Source of the DNA: Larix kaempferi
Taxonomy: Eukaryota > Streptophyta > Pinopsida > Pinales > Pinaceae
Assembly (NCBI GenBank): GCA_027924585.1
Contig: BSBM01000386.1
Location: forward strand, 1,660,001-1,724,000
Direction of reading: 5' to 3'
DNA length: 64,000 bases
Part shown: in pieces, positions 10,920-21,923 of the stretch
How the letters are laid out: each line of letters starts with the position of its first letter
Numbering within the stretch: the first letter of the stretch is position 1
Notes under the pieces: model-generated
Told to the model about the DNA's origin: nothing
Databases searched by the model: none
What the model saw: the letters and a program-made list of their open reading frames with translations, nothing else
Made by a program: the position numbers and the translations under genes

Positions 10920-12960
10920 AGCATCCTCTGCTATAAATGGATGAATGGTTTTTTTGTGTGTAAGGTTCACAAAAACCGTTGCTAGAAGGTGTTTTCCTTG
11001 TAGTGTATGTGCTCTAAAGGAAAAACAAAGTTTTTCTCCATATAAATGTTTGGATAAATTTAAGTCAATCGTGATTGTTAGTGGGCTATTGGAGAAAAAC
11101 TAGAAACATGATTATGGGTGGATCAACATAGGGAGCGTGGAACAAGTTCTTAAGTTGTGCATTGAAATGATTGGAATGGGATTGACATCTAATCTCATCA
11201 CATGTATTACAAATTATTCTTGTATAGCAAACCAAATCAATTTCTAGTTGCAATTGCTACATAGCTTGTTTTAGATCTAGTTTCTTTTATTATAGAACTA
11301 GTTTCTTTACTTATATATTTTCCTTGCTTTTGTTTAGAGATTCATATTGTTTACTCCTTATTTCTTTCATGGGTTATGCAAGTTAGGATTCCTCCTTGAG
11401 AGATAACAATTATGCAGTTTATCCATGAAGGCTACATACATTAAACAACCTTTTTAACCCTCCAAATTTACATAGATTTGTATTTTACTAATCCATCCTA
11501 TTAGGGTCCCACCCTAACTCCATTACTTTAGTAGTTAGTCATGTTGTGTATGCGGCCATAACCTTTGAATAAGGCCAAGTAGTTAGTAGTAGACTATTAA
11601 TGTAAAAAAAGATTATTGTATATTAAGGCCCACTAAGTAGTCATTGCTCATTAAATATTGACCAAGTCTAGTAGTTAGGGTTTTGGGATATTGAACGCTT
11701 ATTTAAAGAGCTCAACTGTTATGGATTGTTTTTTAAAGAATTATTGTATTGGAGCTTTTCTCAAGTGAAAGATCACCCAACCTTAATAGGCATGTGAACA
11801 TTGCTTTCAGAATTGATTCTCATAATATAAGGCTTGTTTTCTACAACATTTATCTTTTCTACTATCCATTGTTTCTTATTCTATACTGTAATTTTTTGTT
11901 TATTCCATCTTAAATATCTATAAATCATGTGTTGTTTTAATTATTAGGGTTAAAGAACACTACACAACACATTCACAAGAATTTGATAGTCCTTTCCAAA
12001 AATTTCACATTCACATTCCAAAAATTTCTTCAGGTTTGCATGTCTTGAATAAAAATGGACTTTTCAACCCAATTATGTGTTCATTGCTTATGTACTAATT
12101 CTACTTATATGTGTTGTTATATATTTTCATATTTATATATCAAAACCATTTTCATATTTGTATTTACAGTGGTTTACTACTTTAGAAGGCCCATAGGCCA
12201 TAGGGATTAGAGATTGGGATTTGATACCATGTGTAAGGACCCAACCCATACTTTGAGAATAACATCAACTAGATGTAAGGATCCAAACCATTCAACAATA
12301 ATAACAACAATAGCAATAAACTTCTTCAATTTCTAGTTGTTTATAGTGAAATTAACCCACATGCAAGACACTATCATTTAATAATTCACTAAAGAGTAAA
12401 TACCAACAATATGACCCTAATTTAATCATTTCAATAGTAAAATACAAATATGGCTAAGACAAAAGAATGATTCATAAACAAACAATTAATGTTAATACTA
12501 ACCAACAAGATTACTAGCATATAGGATAAAATATAGCGACACAAAAATCAAATATACAAGTAATTTAAATACTTGCATGCACTAAGAATCAAAGATGAAA
12601 TGCCTAGAAGTAGCAAGTTGACAGTTGACTAACAAAAAAGAAAGACAGACATAGACCAACTGCCACCAGCAAGCAACGACATAAATGGACAACAAATTTG
12701 AGGGACAAACTCTCTTCCTAACCAACCACTCAATTAAAGATTGACAACCCCCAAACCCTCAATCATTAAGGATATACCAACTACACTCAGTATGTCCCAT
12801 TAGGACTCCAAGTCTCGTATATCCATCTGAACATAAATCTCCTCAAATACAAGGTGAAAACAATTCAAGAAAATTGAACCCCTTTCAATGCTCCTCCATC
12901 CTCCACATATCCCCAAAATTTATGCACAAAATTGAATATAAAATATTATTTTATTGGTAT
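10920..12960. other. Unassigned AT-rich DNA
   Basis: No open frame above 60 codons on either strand reads like a protein, and I see no repeat structure apart from short AT runs. It borders an LTR-type boundary at 12966. Confidence 0.5.
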
Positions 12961-12965
12961 GCACA

Positions 12966-13078
12966 TTGTAATATACCTAGATGTATATTACAATTATTAA
13001 ATGTTAAATGTTATATTTAGTTCACTATGCTCAATTCATCCATGCTTTGAGGACGAATCATTTTAAGAAGGGATGACT
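12966..13078 (+). repeat. Partial LTR plus 3' internal end, duplicated
   Basis: It begins with about 40 bp matching the start of the short LTR (TTGTAATATACCT…). It continues with TTCACTATGCTCAATTCATC and a GAGGACGAA…GAAGGGATGACT tract that resembles the 3' end of a plant gypsy internal region. The same two-part unit occurs again at 26121-26229. Both precede a full ~195-bp LTR, so the unit is a property of the element, not of one site. Confidence 0.6.
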
Positions 13079-13272
13079 CGTAATATACCTAAATGTATAT
13101 TAAAATTATTAATGTTTTGTATTAATTGTAATTAAATGTTTTTTTATTTCACAATCATTATCAAAGGATGTGACTTATCCCATTCATGTCTATTTATACA
13201 CACTATTGTAAACTTATTCATATAATAAATTTATCAATAAAATATATTATTTAGTAGGAATTATCTCTTCCA
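13079..13272 (+). repeat. Short LTR, left copy (194 bp)
   Basis: It matches the right copy at 26230-26672 once the SINE in the latter is removed: the same start (GTAATATACCTAA, here with TG mutated to CG) and the same end (TTATCTCTTCCA). It is followed by a primer-binding site and preceded by a purine-rich tract. No target duplication links the outside of the two LTRs (TGACT before, CACAC after), so they may not be a simple insertion pair. Confidence 0.7.
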
Positions 13273-13274
13273 AG

Positions 13275-13286
13275 TGGTATTAGAGC
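13275..13286 (+). other. Primer-binding site, initiator tRNA-Met type
   Basis: TGGTATTAGAGC lies two bases after the LTR end. It differs by one base from TGGTATCAGAGC, the site complementary to plant initiator tRNA-Met. Confidence 0.75.
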
Positions 13287-13319
13287 TTTCGGTTGGTGCC
13301 TACATGAAATTGTTCGGTT

Positions 13320-14180
13320 AGACAAGATTCTCTCCATTCACTCATTATCCCACTTCTCATCTCTCATTCCTTCAATTTGCTTCTCCAGGAAGCCATCCAC
13401 CACCCATTCACTCATCCCCCATCCCTCACGTGCTCCTTTCCATCTTTCCCTCACGTTCCTCACACACTCCTCTCTATCCTTCCCTCACCCACCTCCTTTT
13501 TGTCGTTATTCCATGCTCCCAGCTTGCTCTCCTCCCATGCTCCTCTCATTTTCTCATCCCCATTACTCCATTACCTTCTCCTTCTTTAGTGTCTTCCCAT
13601 CACCCCATGCTGCACTCCCTCTTCAACCTCCCATGCTTCCCAATCCTCCTGCACACTCATCTCCTACACCTCCCACTTCTCACCTCCAGCACTCACTCCA
13701 TGCATCGCTTCCACCCCACTCTTCGATTTCTTCCCCACGCCCCCTCTTCACTCGGACCTCATCTACCCCGTGCCTCTTCTACCACCTCTCGTGCACTCCT
13801 ACCCATCCTAATATTCCCACATTGCATACACTTCCTCCACGCCCTACCCACTTCAATGCTCTCCACCACATCCATTCCCTTATGCCCGTGTCTCAACCCA
13901 AATTTCTTACACTCCATACCACTCCACCCTCCTTCTTGCTAATCCCACACATATTCCTCCATCTGCACTCCAAATCTATGCATACATGCCTAATGCACTC
14001 CACTTCATCCCATGCACTCCACATCTCTACGTACATGCCCAATGCATCATCTCATTGCTCATCTCTACATACACACCCAACTCCATGCTCTCCACTCTCC
14101 GGCTCTCACTCCACTCCAGCTCTATGCCTCCCTAATTCCTCCTTTGTCTCCCTACGCCATTGCCTAGGGTTTAAAACCCT
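13320..14180 (+). repeat. C/T-rich low-complexity leader region
   Basis: About 850 bp of strongly pyrimidine-biased sequence, with CCATGCTCC, CTCCCATGC and CACTCC-like words repeated irregularly. It leaves three overlapping long open frames (for example 13513-14244) that are only Ser/Pro/His/Leu low complexity and are not credible genes. It sits between the primer-binding site and a gag-like start, so it is probably the transcribed leader of the short-LTR element. Confidence 0.55.
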
Positions 14181-14194
14181 AGCTTCATCCATTT

Positions 14195-14400
14195 CAAAAA
14201 ATATATATTATAATAAAATTATTATTATTACTATAATATTTTAATTCCCTAAAAACTATTAAAACTATATACACAATATAATAATAAAATTATTATTTTT
14301 ATAATAATAATAATAATTACTTTTATAATTATTTTTTTTATAATAATAATTTTTATTATTATAATTTTTATTTTTAATAGTTAATTTCTTCATATCCTCT
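14195..14400. repeat. AT-rich trinucleotide-type microsatellite
   Basis: Runs of TAATAATAAT, ATTATTATT and TATATA dominate, directly after a CCTAGGGTTTAAAACCCTAG near-palindrome at 14164-14183. Replication slippage is the simplest cause. Confidence 0.7.
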
Positions 14401-14415
14401 AAACCCTTTTTAATC

Positions 14416-14664
14416 ATGAATACAAGAAACGCAAAGAAGAATCCTCTCGAAGATAAGGATGCAGTAAAAAAGGCTAACGATGAGTTGGATAACATAATTA
14501 CGAAGATTGTTCAAGGTATATTTCAAGAAATGTTAAAAAACCATGAAGAAAAACTAAAAATAAAAGAAGAAGAACTTATGCATCTCAAAGAAGAAATTTT
14601 TGAAGAAGTTGATGAGAATGTGGATAATGAAAATGCAGATGCATGCATATGCACTAGATATTAA
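14416..14664 (+). pseudogene. Short gag-like start ORF, coiled-coil rich
   Basis: An 82-residue frame begins with MNTRNAKKNPLED and continues with a Glu/Lys-rich, heptad-like segment (about residues 25-70). It follows the LTR, primer-binding site and leader in the order expected for a gypsy gag start, but has no capsid domain or zinc knuckle. It is probably the truncated N-terminus of gag from the short-LTR element. Similar AAGGAAATAAA-AAAATAATTA words flank the downstream segment at 14894-14914 and 25777-25798, which may mark where foreign DNA entered the internal region. Confidence 0.35.
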
Positions 14665-15343
14665 TAAAGAAGACAAGGAGGAGTTCACTAGAGAGACTCA
14701 TTTTGAATTTTTTTAAATGTATAGGAGTTCTAAAAATTGTGGCCGAAGCCAAAGCTCAAGTCTATATATTGATGACAGTAAAAATTCTGAAGAAATATCC
14801 ACTCACAATAATTTTGAGCATAGGGAGATCATAAAGGCAAAAGGTGATAACAATGACGATGAAGACAATCAGCTTGAAAAGATCGATCCATGAAGGAAAT
14901 AAACAAAATAATTACGTCGTAGGTGTTTATTCTATGAGATCATCTCCCATGACACTATTGTGGGATTCCTCGTCTATCGGACAAATGGAATCTCGCCACG
15001 TGTCCATCAATTCTGACACATTGTTTCGGTTTCGCGGTTTTAATCCGTTTGCAACGCAGCACCCGGTTTCTATCTTAATCATGTTAGGCATACGCAGTTT
15101 CTTCGAATCCTCCTTTTGACGATGGCATAGTTTACTTGTGGGACATCCGGGGTTGTCGCAGAGTTTCATGTGCGAAGCATAGGGTACTGAAATTGTAGAG
15201 AATTATTTAAACCTTTGAATCCTACGGTCCCTTGTTTCCCACCATTGAAACCAGGTCGGTATTTTGTGCTTTAGGGATGATCCTGGATTTAAAATCGGAG
15301 CTACTTTAAACATAAAAGGAAATCAAATTCCTATGTTTCATAC

Positions 15344-16420
15344 CATTTGAAGATTCCAACCCTATAATCTTCTTGATGTCCACGGAATCGATCATGGGAA
15401 CACAATTGGGATCTTCTTCCATCCCCGAATTACTAAAAACAAGCTTGGATTGCCTTGATTATGCACGGAATCCCCAAGCATATGCATCCCACCCTTTGTC
15501 ACTATACTGTGTCTGCAAATCTATGATTCCATTGGTGGGCAGGACATATACATTCAGCGTCTCCAGCTGAGAGCAGGTCCGAGCAGCACCAAAGGTGAGA
15601 GCGTAAACTGACCCTCTCTCGAGCTCGATGCCCTGACTTATCTGACCATCGTTTCCCAGCCTTACATCAAGTCTTCCCTGTGGAAAAACTGGAAAAATGG
15701 GGCCTTGAACTTGACCCGATGTTATGTACTAAACGGTTCCTTTGATTTTCCATCCCAGTAACACCGTCTCCCCTACAATCATCATTGTATTGAGAAAATT
15801 GGGGTCCAGGGCGGCCTCAAAGTGTCCGTTGGTTAGCAGTCCTGCCATGGTTTTCATATCATCAAATGTTAGCTATCAACATTATAAACCAGATCCCTAT
15901 CGATGTAAGTTAGTTGGATTCATCAACATTTGTGAATTTGCTTGTGTGTAATGGCGTATTGAATCTCTATTGCATTTAGTGTATTGATCATGAACATTTG
16001 GACAAATCTAGGTTTAATATGCTCTTTGAAGCTGCAAAGCTTATTAGTTTTACAAATTTGTGTCTATTGATACCGCTTGAATTATGATTGCTTATTTGCA
16101 AAACTTGACATCGGCACAAAAATCAATGGATGAGGGTCATCAATTTGGGAAATGCGCAAAAAGAATCAGTACAGATCAACAACTCTTGAAATCATCCAAT
16201 AAATCAGTGAGGGTTATCAACTTAAGAAATCAATAAAACTTGAGACCTAATTGGAAAAAAATCAGTAAGTTCTTCAACACCATATTAGATTAGCATATGA
16301 CAATAAAGTCTTACCATCCTCTGTAGCGACCAAGCTATCCATCCCAAAGCAGAGTACAATTATTCCAACCCAACAAGCTTCCCACCAGAAGGAAAGTTTA
16401 AAACCAATCTCCATTGTCAT
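15344..16420 (-). pseudogene. DUF642 cell-wall protein, broken copy
   Basis: DUF642 proteins are secreted plant cell-wall proteins with two tandem galactose-binding-like domains. Exon 1 (16420-16315) begins MTMEIGFKLSF, has a hydrophobic core (WVGIIVLCFG) and ends VATED-G: a signal peptide and the usual junction to mature protein. The donor GTAAGA at 16314 and an acceptor AG at 15843-15842 bound a 473-bp intron that restores the frame as EDG-LLTNGHFE. Exon 2 (15841-15344) carries the first domain, with family hallmarks LGNDGQISQGIELERG, TFGAARTC and YSDKGWDAYAWGFRA, then EEDPNCVPMIDSV. It ends at a good donor. Two stops interrupt it, one after KIKGTV and one after WGFRA. The second domain should lie at 15300-14930 but is not convincingly readable. 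The retained intron shows a genomic, not retroposed, copy. Confidence 0.8.
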
Positions 16421-16682
16421 GGAATTTTGTTTATAAAAATCACCCCAGTTTTGGTTGGAGTAGGATGGGAACTCTAGGGATTCCCGAGTAGATGAGATGG
16501 TGTGAGTACCAAAAACTGGAATGGAATGTAGACTAGTTGAATTAAACTTCGGCTAACTTACTACAAAACCATAATCTAACCAACAATCTCCATTGTCACT
16601 TTCCTAAGTTACTCAGGAAAAGATTATCGAAGGCCTAGTAAAATCACAGTAAGTAAACTATGAAATAAATTTAGTAAGTTGT

Positions 16683-17000
16683 GAAGTAGATTTAGTATTA
16701 AGATAGATCCATATTAAACTCCAGATATGCCAAAAAGTAATAAATTATCTTCTACATGCAAGTAAGCTATGAAGTAGATTTAGTATTAGGATAGATCCAT
16801 GTTAAACTGCAAATCGACCAAAAAGTAATAAATTCTCTTCTTACAAAAAAAATGGCTTCACAATAAAGTAGATTTAATATTAGGATAGATCCATGTTAAA
16901 CTGCAGATCAACCAAAAAGTAATAAATTATCTTCTAACAAAAAGAATGGCTTCACAATAAAGTAGATTTAGTACTATCATAGATCGAGGTTAACCTTGAT
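16683..17000 (+). repeat. Tandem repeat, ~88-94 bp x ~3.5
   Basis: The phrase AAGTAGATTTAGTATTAGGATAG-like recurs at 16683, 16771, 16865 and 16959, each followed by a GATCCATGTTAAACTGCA segment and CCAAAAAGTAATAAATT. Spacing is 88, 94 and 94 bp. It lies just upstream (in gene orientation) of the DUF642 start at 16420. Confidence 0.8.
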
Positions 17001-17004
17001 CTAT

Positions 17005-17190
17005 TGGGGAAAGAGGTATCAAATTCTCTTTTTACAATAAAATGGGTTCACAATGAATATCAATGCATCCATTTCACTAATCTTTCTGCTCCCCTGGCCA
17101 AGAGGTATGAAATTCTCTTTTTAAAATAAAATGAGTTCACAATGAAGCTCAATGCATCCATTTCTTTAATATTTATGTTCCCCTGGTAGC
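17005..17190 (+). repeat. Tandem repeat, ~92 bp x 2
   Basis: Two copies of AAGAGGTATsAAATTCTC followed by AATAAAATGrGTTCACAATGAA and CAATGCATCCATTTC, ending CTCCCCTGG or TTCCCCTGG. They follow directly on the previous array. Confidence 0.75.
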
Positions 17191-17384
17191 AAAATTGAAT
17201 GAAAACAACACACTAGAGGGAGCTTCAGTGAAATGCACAGATCATGGCCTATTTGTATGAACAAATCCGGATCAATCTCATACATGATCAACGAGATAGA
17301 CACATGATGTTTGTGATATCGATGCAATTAAGAATAGAATAGTTGACTTGAATGTTGAAAAATTGTCCTTAATGAATGAAGTGC

Positions 17385-17565
17385 GTCAATAACGACTTAC
17401 GTGGTCGAGATGGGTTTGTCATCAATGCAAAGAGACAGAATATTTGCTCAAGTGGACTAATTGCTTTGGAATCTTTAACGAACGTGGCCCAGATGGGTTT
17501 GTAATGATTGCAAAGAGAGTAGTGGCCCAGATTGGTTAATTGCTTTCGATCATTTACCTCTTCCA
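17385..17565 (+). repeat. Tandem repeat, ~85 bp x ~2.3
   Basis: CGTGG(C/T)C-AGATGGGTTTGT-AT-ATGCAAAGAGA-like units, with GGACTAATTGCTTTGGAATC between them, recur and decay at the right end. The short minus-strand frame through it has no similarity to a known protein. Confidence 0.55.
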
Positions 17566-17925
17566 TCGAAATACAGTGGAAAAATTACTCAAATCTCCTC
17601 TTTATCCTAAACTTTTGTGTTTGAATTCAATAGTGGTTAATTGAATTCAATAGTGGCACACAATTTTTGTACGATTTATCCTTTGTAGTTTTATTTATGG
17701 GTGTTTCCTAATCAGTACCAAAATGCATTTTTCCGACCATTTTTAATGGAAATCCAGACCAAAAAATAAAACTTTTTCTGGATTGGATGTGTTTCAATAA
17801 AAAAAATTAAAAGTTTGGGTAGAATTGGACACCTCAAAATTGAAGTTTTATATCAATTAAGTTACTAACTAAGTGGCTTCATTTATGATTGTTTTGGTCA
17901 ACATCGAGCAAACAATGGTATTTTT

Positions 17926-18343
17926 TTGTTTGGGCCCTTCGGGCTCGCTAGAATCGATGAAAATTGTGGGGTTTTGGGTGACGTATCTCTTGAGTTCGAA
18001 ACCCTCGACATTAGTCTAGCATTGAAATCACTTGTCGTTAATGGTCAGAAACTTGAAACCCTAACCCTCGATTTTATGCAGTGGGATCTGGGCGAAATAT
18101 CATTGTGTCGTTTTCTCATATGCTTGCATATATAGAGGCAATGATGTAGATATCCTGATAACAAACATTGCTGCGACAAACAGAAAATTGAAAGAATTTA
18201 GCTATGTTAACCAGTTTGGCAACCCTTGGCAACTCTACTGTTGTAACCATTATGCATATTGTCCATATCTAGAACGCCTATGTTTCCATAACAACAGTCG
18301 GCTACTTAGTGTTCTGGCCCAAATGGGGGATCCGTCTGAAGGA
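17926..18343 (+). pseudogene. LRR-like (possibly F-box/LRR) fragment
   Basis: The open part starting at 17926 contains LEFETLDISLALKSLVVNG then QKLETLTLDF, the alternating leucine pattern of leucine-rich repeats. A frameshift near 18125 leads to a second open stretch (18139-18343) with ILITNIAATNRKLKEFSYV and CPYLERLCFHNNSRLL, again LRR-like, ending at TAA. This resembles the LRR part of plant F-box/LRR proteins that recognise targets for ubiquitination, but no F-box is visible and the family is not certain. It lies on the opposite strand to the DUF642 and H+-pyrophosphatase pieces that flank it. Confidence 0.4.
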
Positions 18344-18429
18344 GATTAATGTGGTATACAGCCGAGGAATTAGGGATTTTATGATACATGGTCAAATTTT
18401 ACTACGAAGATGTGTATCAAGCATAAATA

Positions 18430-19100
18430 AAAGTGCATCACCAAGAGAAAATATTTCCTACACTCCAAATACAAGGGCACCAATGAGTACACCTAATAAT
18501 GTTTATAAACCAAATAAATTACAAACAATGAGATCTGTAAGCATGATAGGGAAACCGAGAGAAATCATCTCCCTTAGTGAGCCATTAGTTTATATCTTCA
18601 CACAGATTCCATAATCTAGATTGGTGTTGAACTGCCTCCTAACCTCTTCAACCATTTTCAGGGCTTCACCACCCACATTTTTTGTTGTCATGGTAGAGAG
18701 AAAATAAAGAAGCTTCACCCCAACTATTAAACCAAGGAACATTTTTGGAGTCAAGACATCCATTATTTGAATTGCAACATGGATGATAAAGGCTCCAAAC
18801 AATGAGAGTGATACCAATGTAACTGAACCTACTAAAAATTGTGAAAATTTGTGTGTCCATTTTTCATTTCAAATCCCTCATATTAAGATTGTGAAAATAT
18901 AAAACATATAAAAATCACACATTCACTCAAGCAGTCTAATGAAGAAGAAAGACACACATCTTACTTTACCAATAGTAGTGGTAGTGTTTCTACCTTTACA
19001 TTGAGGGCATCAATTCTTTCATGAATCACATGACTCATGCTAGCCAACCCAACAATTACTCGTATAAAACAATACATGTTATTGTTGCATTCAACAATCA
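18430..19100 (-). pseudogene. AVP1: Vacuolar H+-pyrophosphatase fragment
   Basis: Type I vacuolar H+-pyrophosphatases are ~770-residue membrane pumps that use pyrophosphate to acidify the vacuole. Two blocks match the C-terminal half. The upstream block (about 19080-18965) contains ASMSHVIHERIDAL, equivalent to the family's GMSH-x-ERTDAL, and ends with a TTTIGK-like reading at a GTAAGA donor (18964). The second (about 18850-18590) reads [25 protein letters not shown], then [14 protein letters not shown] and CVKI, all close to the family. It continues beyond a stop to about 18430 (REMISLGFPIMLTDLIV…). Stops lie after CVKI, after LFGL and at 18458-18460 (TAG at a Gln position). The intron between the blocks is retained, with a small duplication near its acceptor. 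Only about 150 of ~770 residues are present, so this is a dead fragment. Confidence 0.8.
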
Positions 19101-19210
19101 AGTGACTATATAAATGAATGTATACTTGGTTGCAAAACTTGCCACAAAAATTTTCAAACAAATTACACCCTATCATCAGCATTGATATTTAGCTAGGGTT
19201 ATGGAAAACA

Positions 19211-19286
19211 ACCACCACCACCACATGGTTCACATATTTCTATGGGTATTATGCATCACACCAGTGAACCCTGTGGTGGTGGTGGT
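19211..19286. repeat. 23-bp inverted repeat, 30-bp loop
   Basis: Arm 19211-19233 (ACCACCACCACCACATGGTT + CAC) pairs with 19264-19286 with one mismatch. The sequence could form a strong hairpin in DNA or RNA. No gene is linked to it. Confidence 0.75.
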
Positions 19287-19289
19287 GAA

Positions 19290-21900
19290 CCATCACATTA
19301 TGTATATATCAAACTTCAACTCAAAACCCCAATTTTTTTATTTAGGCAGACAAGGTATCCAACAAACCCATACCTAAATATGGAAAACACCTAGCAACAA
19401 GAAGAAAAAATTAAACGGCAATTCAGGCATTAAAAAATATACATCTTCATGTTTTGTTGACTCACTTGAGGATTTGAACATGTTCATGGAGAATGATTTG
19501 GCATAGACCTCCAACCACACAACCAAGTTCCAAAGGGATAGTTTACGATTGATCCAAAGGCATAGTTCACAATTCATGCACACAATGGGAAACCAAGACA
19601 TGGGTTGTCTAGAGCACTTTGCACAACCAACACTCAACAATAAACCAAGGTGCATGTTCTACAAATACCTCTACACAAATATAATTTCATCATTCAATAC
19701 CATCAAAACATATTATATAGATAATGATATATAAATAAATAAATAGATAAAATTTAAATACAAAATACAAAATAAAATAGAAACCATTCAGATTTTGTAT
19801 CATTAGATTTTATAATAAAAATCATCAGTATCATCACTATTGGTGTTGAAACACTATGGTCCCTCTTCCTTCAACTTAACTCAACCAAAGTGTATCATTA
19901 GTTGTTAAGTCACTCTCCTCTCTAAATGTGTTTTTAAAGCACTCAACTAAAACCCTAAAGGTAGATTTATGTGCATTCAATGTTGTACATGTTACAATAT
20001 GCATGAAATGTGTGTTTGACATATACATGATATGTTCCTTATCAAGGCATGTGTCTCATGTTTATAGGTCCTATGTGTGGAAGACAAGGTAATGTATTTT
20101 ATGGTTCCTAAGTTACTCAAATGCCGCACTTCGTCGCTGCCAGGGGGAAGACTTAAGAGCTTGAAAACAAACCTAGGTCGAGAAGAATCAAACAGTTAAT
20201 TCACAGCTTCAAGCCCTTCCATTCTTGTTTTATTCAGACCGACATTTGTTCCCACCTTGGGTTGATTTCTTCCACCCATAACTGATTGGAATGACCATCA
20301 TAGTTAGATGAAGGGATCAGAAACGTAACTTCAAAAAAATGAAAGAGACGTGGAGGTTAGATGGTAGCTTTTGGATTTGTATACGTGTGGAATTTCTATT
20401 TGATAGAAGGATGACGAGTTGGGAACCGGGGTAAAAAATTCTCCCTCATAGAAAGAACGTCTTGCAGTGTGTCACAGAATCAAATAATCGACGAAATATG
20501 CGAGGGATAGGAAATTAAATGGCAGATTTATTCCAAAGCTTGGTTTATGGGGTTTCACAATTTGTACATACGAAACAAACTGTGGCAGAGTCTCATATTT
20601 TGGATGTATTATTAGTGTGTGTTATAAAAAATGTTCTAATTTTTAGGATTCTCATTCTAGACTAAAACATGAGTTGATATTGAAGAACCATCCTCCCTTA
20701 AGGAGTTGGTAATCTCGTACTTTGGATGTATTATTAGTGTGTGTTATAAATTCATGAAATTAATATCTATATAAATATGTAAAGGTAGTAATTAATTTAG
20801 ATGATGCATAGACATGCTTTAAAAATGTAATATGTATTATGTGATTGTGAACATGACCAATGTTATTCATGCACTTATACTACAATGTTTCAATGACCAG
20901 TGTTTAACAACTTGTAATATTGGACTTAAGGATCCATTTTTACAAATAAGTTGTGAATTTATACTAGCTATATGGTGATGCGTAAATCACAACTACCCTA
21001 GTAAGTATGGAAAAACAGAATGTTTTGATTAAATGGACAACAAAGTATGGTAGTTGAAATTTTTAGTGGGAATAGCTACCTAAGATGCAAAGTGATGAGT
21101 GAGTATTCAAAAACCACCTTTTAGTAGAGAGGGAAATCATAGTCATCCCAATGCATCGGACCATTGTTATCATATGCAATACCCAAAATTAATTTTAACC
21201 ATAAGATTGATCAAATCTACAATATGTTTAGAATTTACGGTTTGATGGAGATTTTACATTTTTTATTCTTCCTTCCATGCCCTTTGTCTAATCCTCCCAC
21301 CGACAAAGAGGGGCTCCAAGAGGCCATTTGCAAGCACCATTAGTCATCCACTACCTCCTTAGAGAAAGGGCATACAATTCAAATTCATCATTGTGACTCT
21401 TAATATCCAAGGGAAATTCATCTTCTTCCAAGGTATATCTCTACCTCTTAATGTTTTCCATCCACTACTACAAGACCATTACATGATTCTATCAAAAAAC
21501 GGAACACAAAACCCTTGAGCTTGCCTTAGGTTTGAAACATTTGTTAGCCATGTTTCCTAATTTGATATCTCATTGCGATTATTTTAGGATTATTGCTAAT
21601 AATCCTAAATAATCCTTTTTGGCCTTATGTGCATTATTCAAGTGGGGCATATGCTACATTAACCACTGGATGTTGCAATGATCTTGGAAGTTAGTGATAG
21701 GAGTGCCTTAAAACTCTTTGTACGAGCTCCCACCATCGCTCATATTTTCTTGACCTATTGGACTAATTTAATGAGGTCAACTATTTTTCAAAAAATAATA
21801 TTAGATCTCAATATCATCAAATTAGAATCACAAAATAACCCAAACAACTTTCAAAACTAGGTACTAAATAGGGATATTGCTAATGCTCTAGCTACCTTTG
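19290..21900. other. Unassigned DNA, a few short repeats
   Basis: No frame here resembles a known protein. A 36-bp direct repeat (TTGGATGTATTATTAGTGTG core) occurs at about 20597 and 20719. The stretch 20120-20560 is somewhat less AT-rich and could hide another gene fragment, but I could not read one on either strand. Confidence 0.5.
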
Positions 21901-21923
21901 ATGAATAATATGTTGTAAGCATA

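Noticed and set aside
13377-14244. Three long overlapping plus-strand open frames
   Set aside because: They arise because a C/T-rich tract lacks stops; the proteins are Ser/Pro/His/Leu low complexity with no domain.
20120-20560. Possible further captured gene fragment
   Set aside because: Somewhat higher GC, but no frame on either strand gave recognisable protein text.
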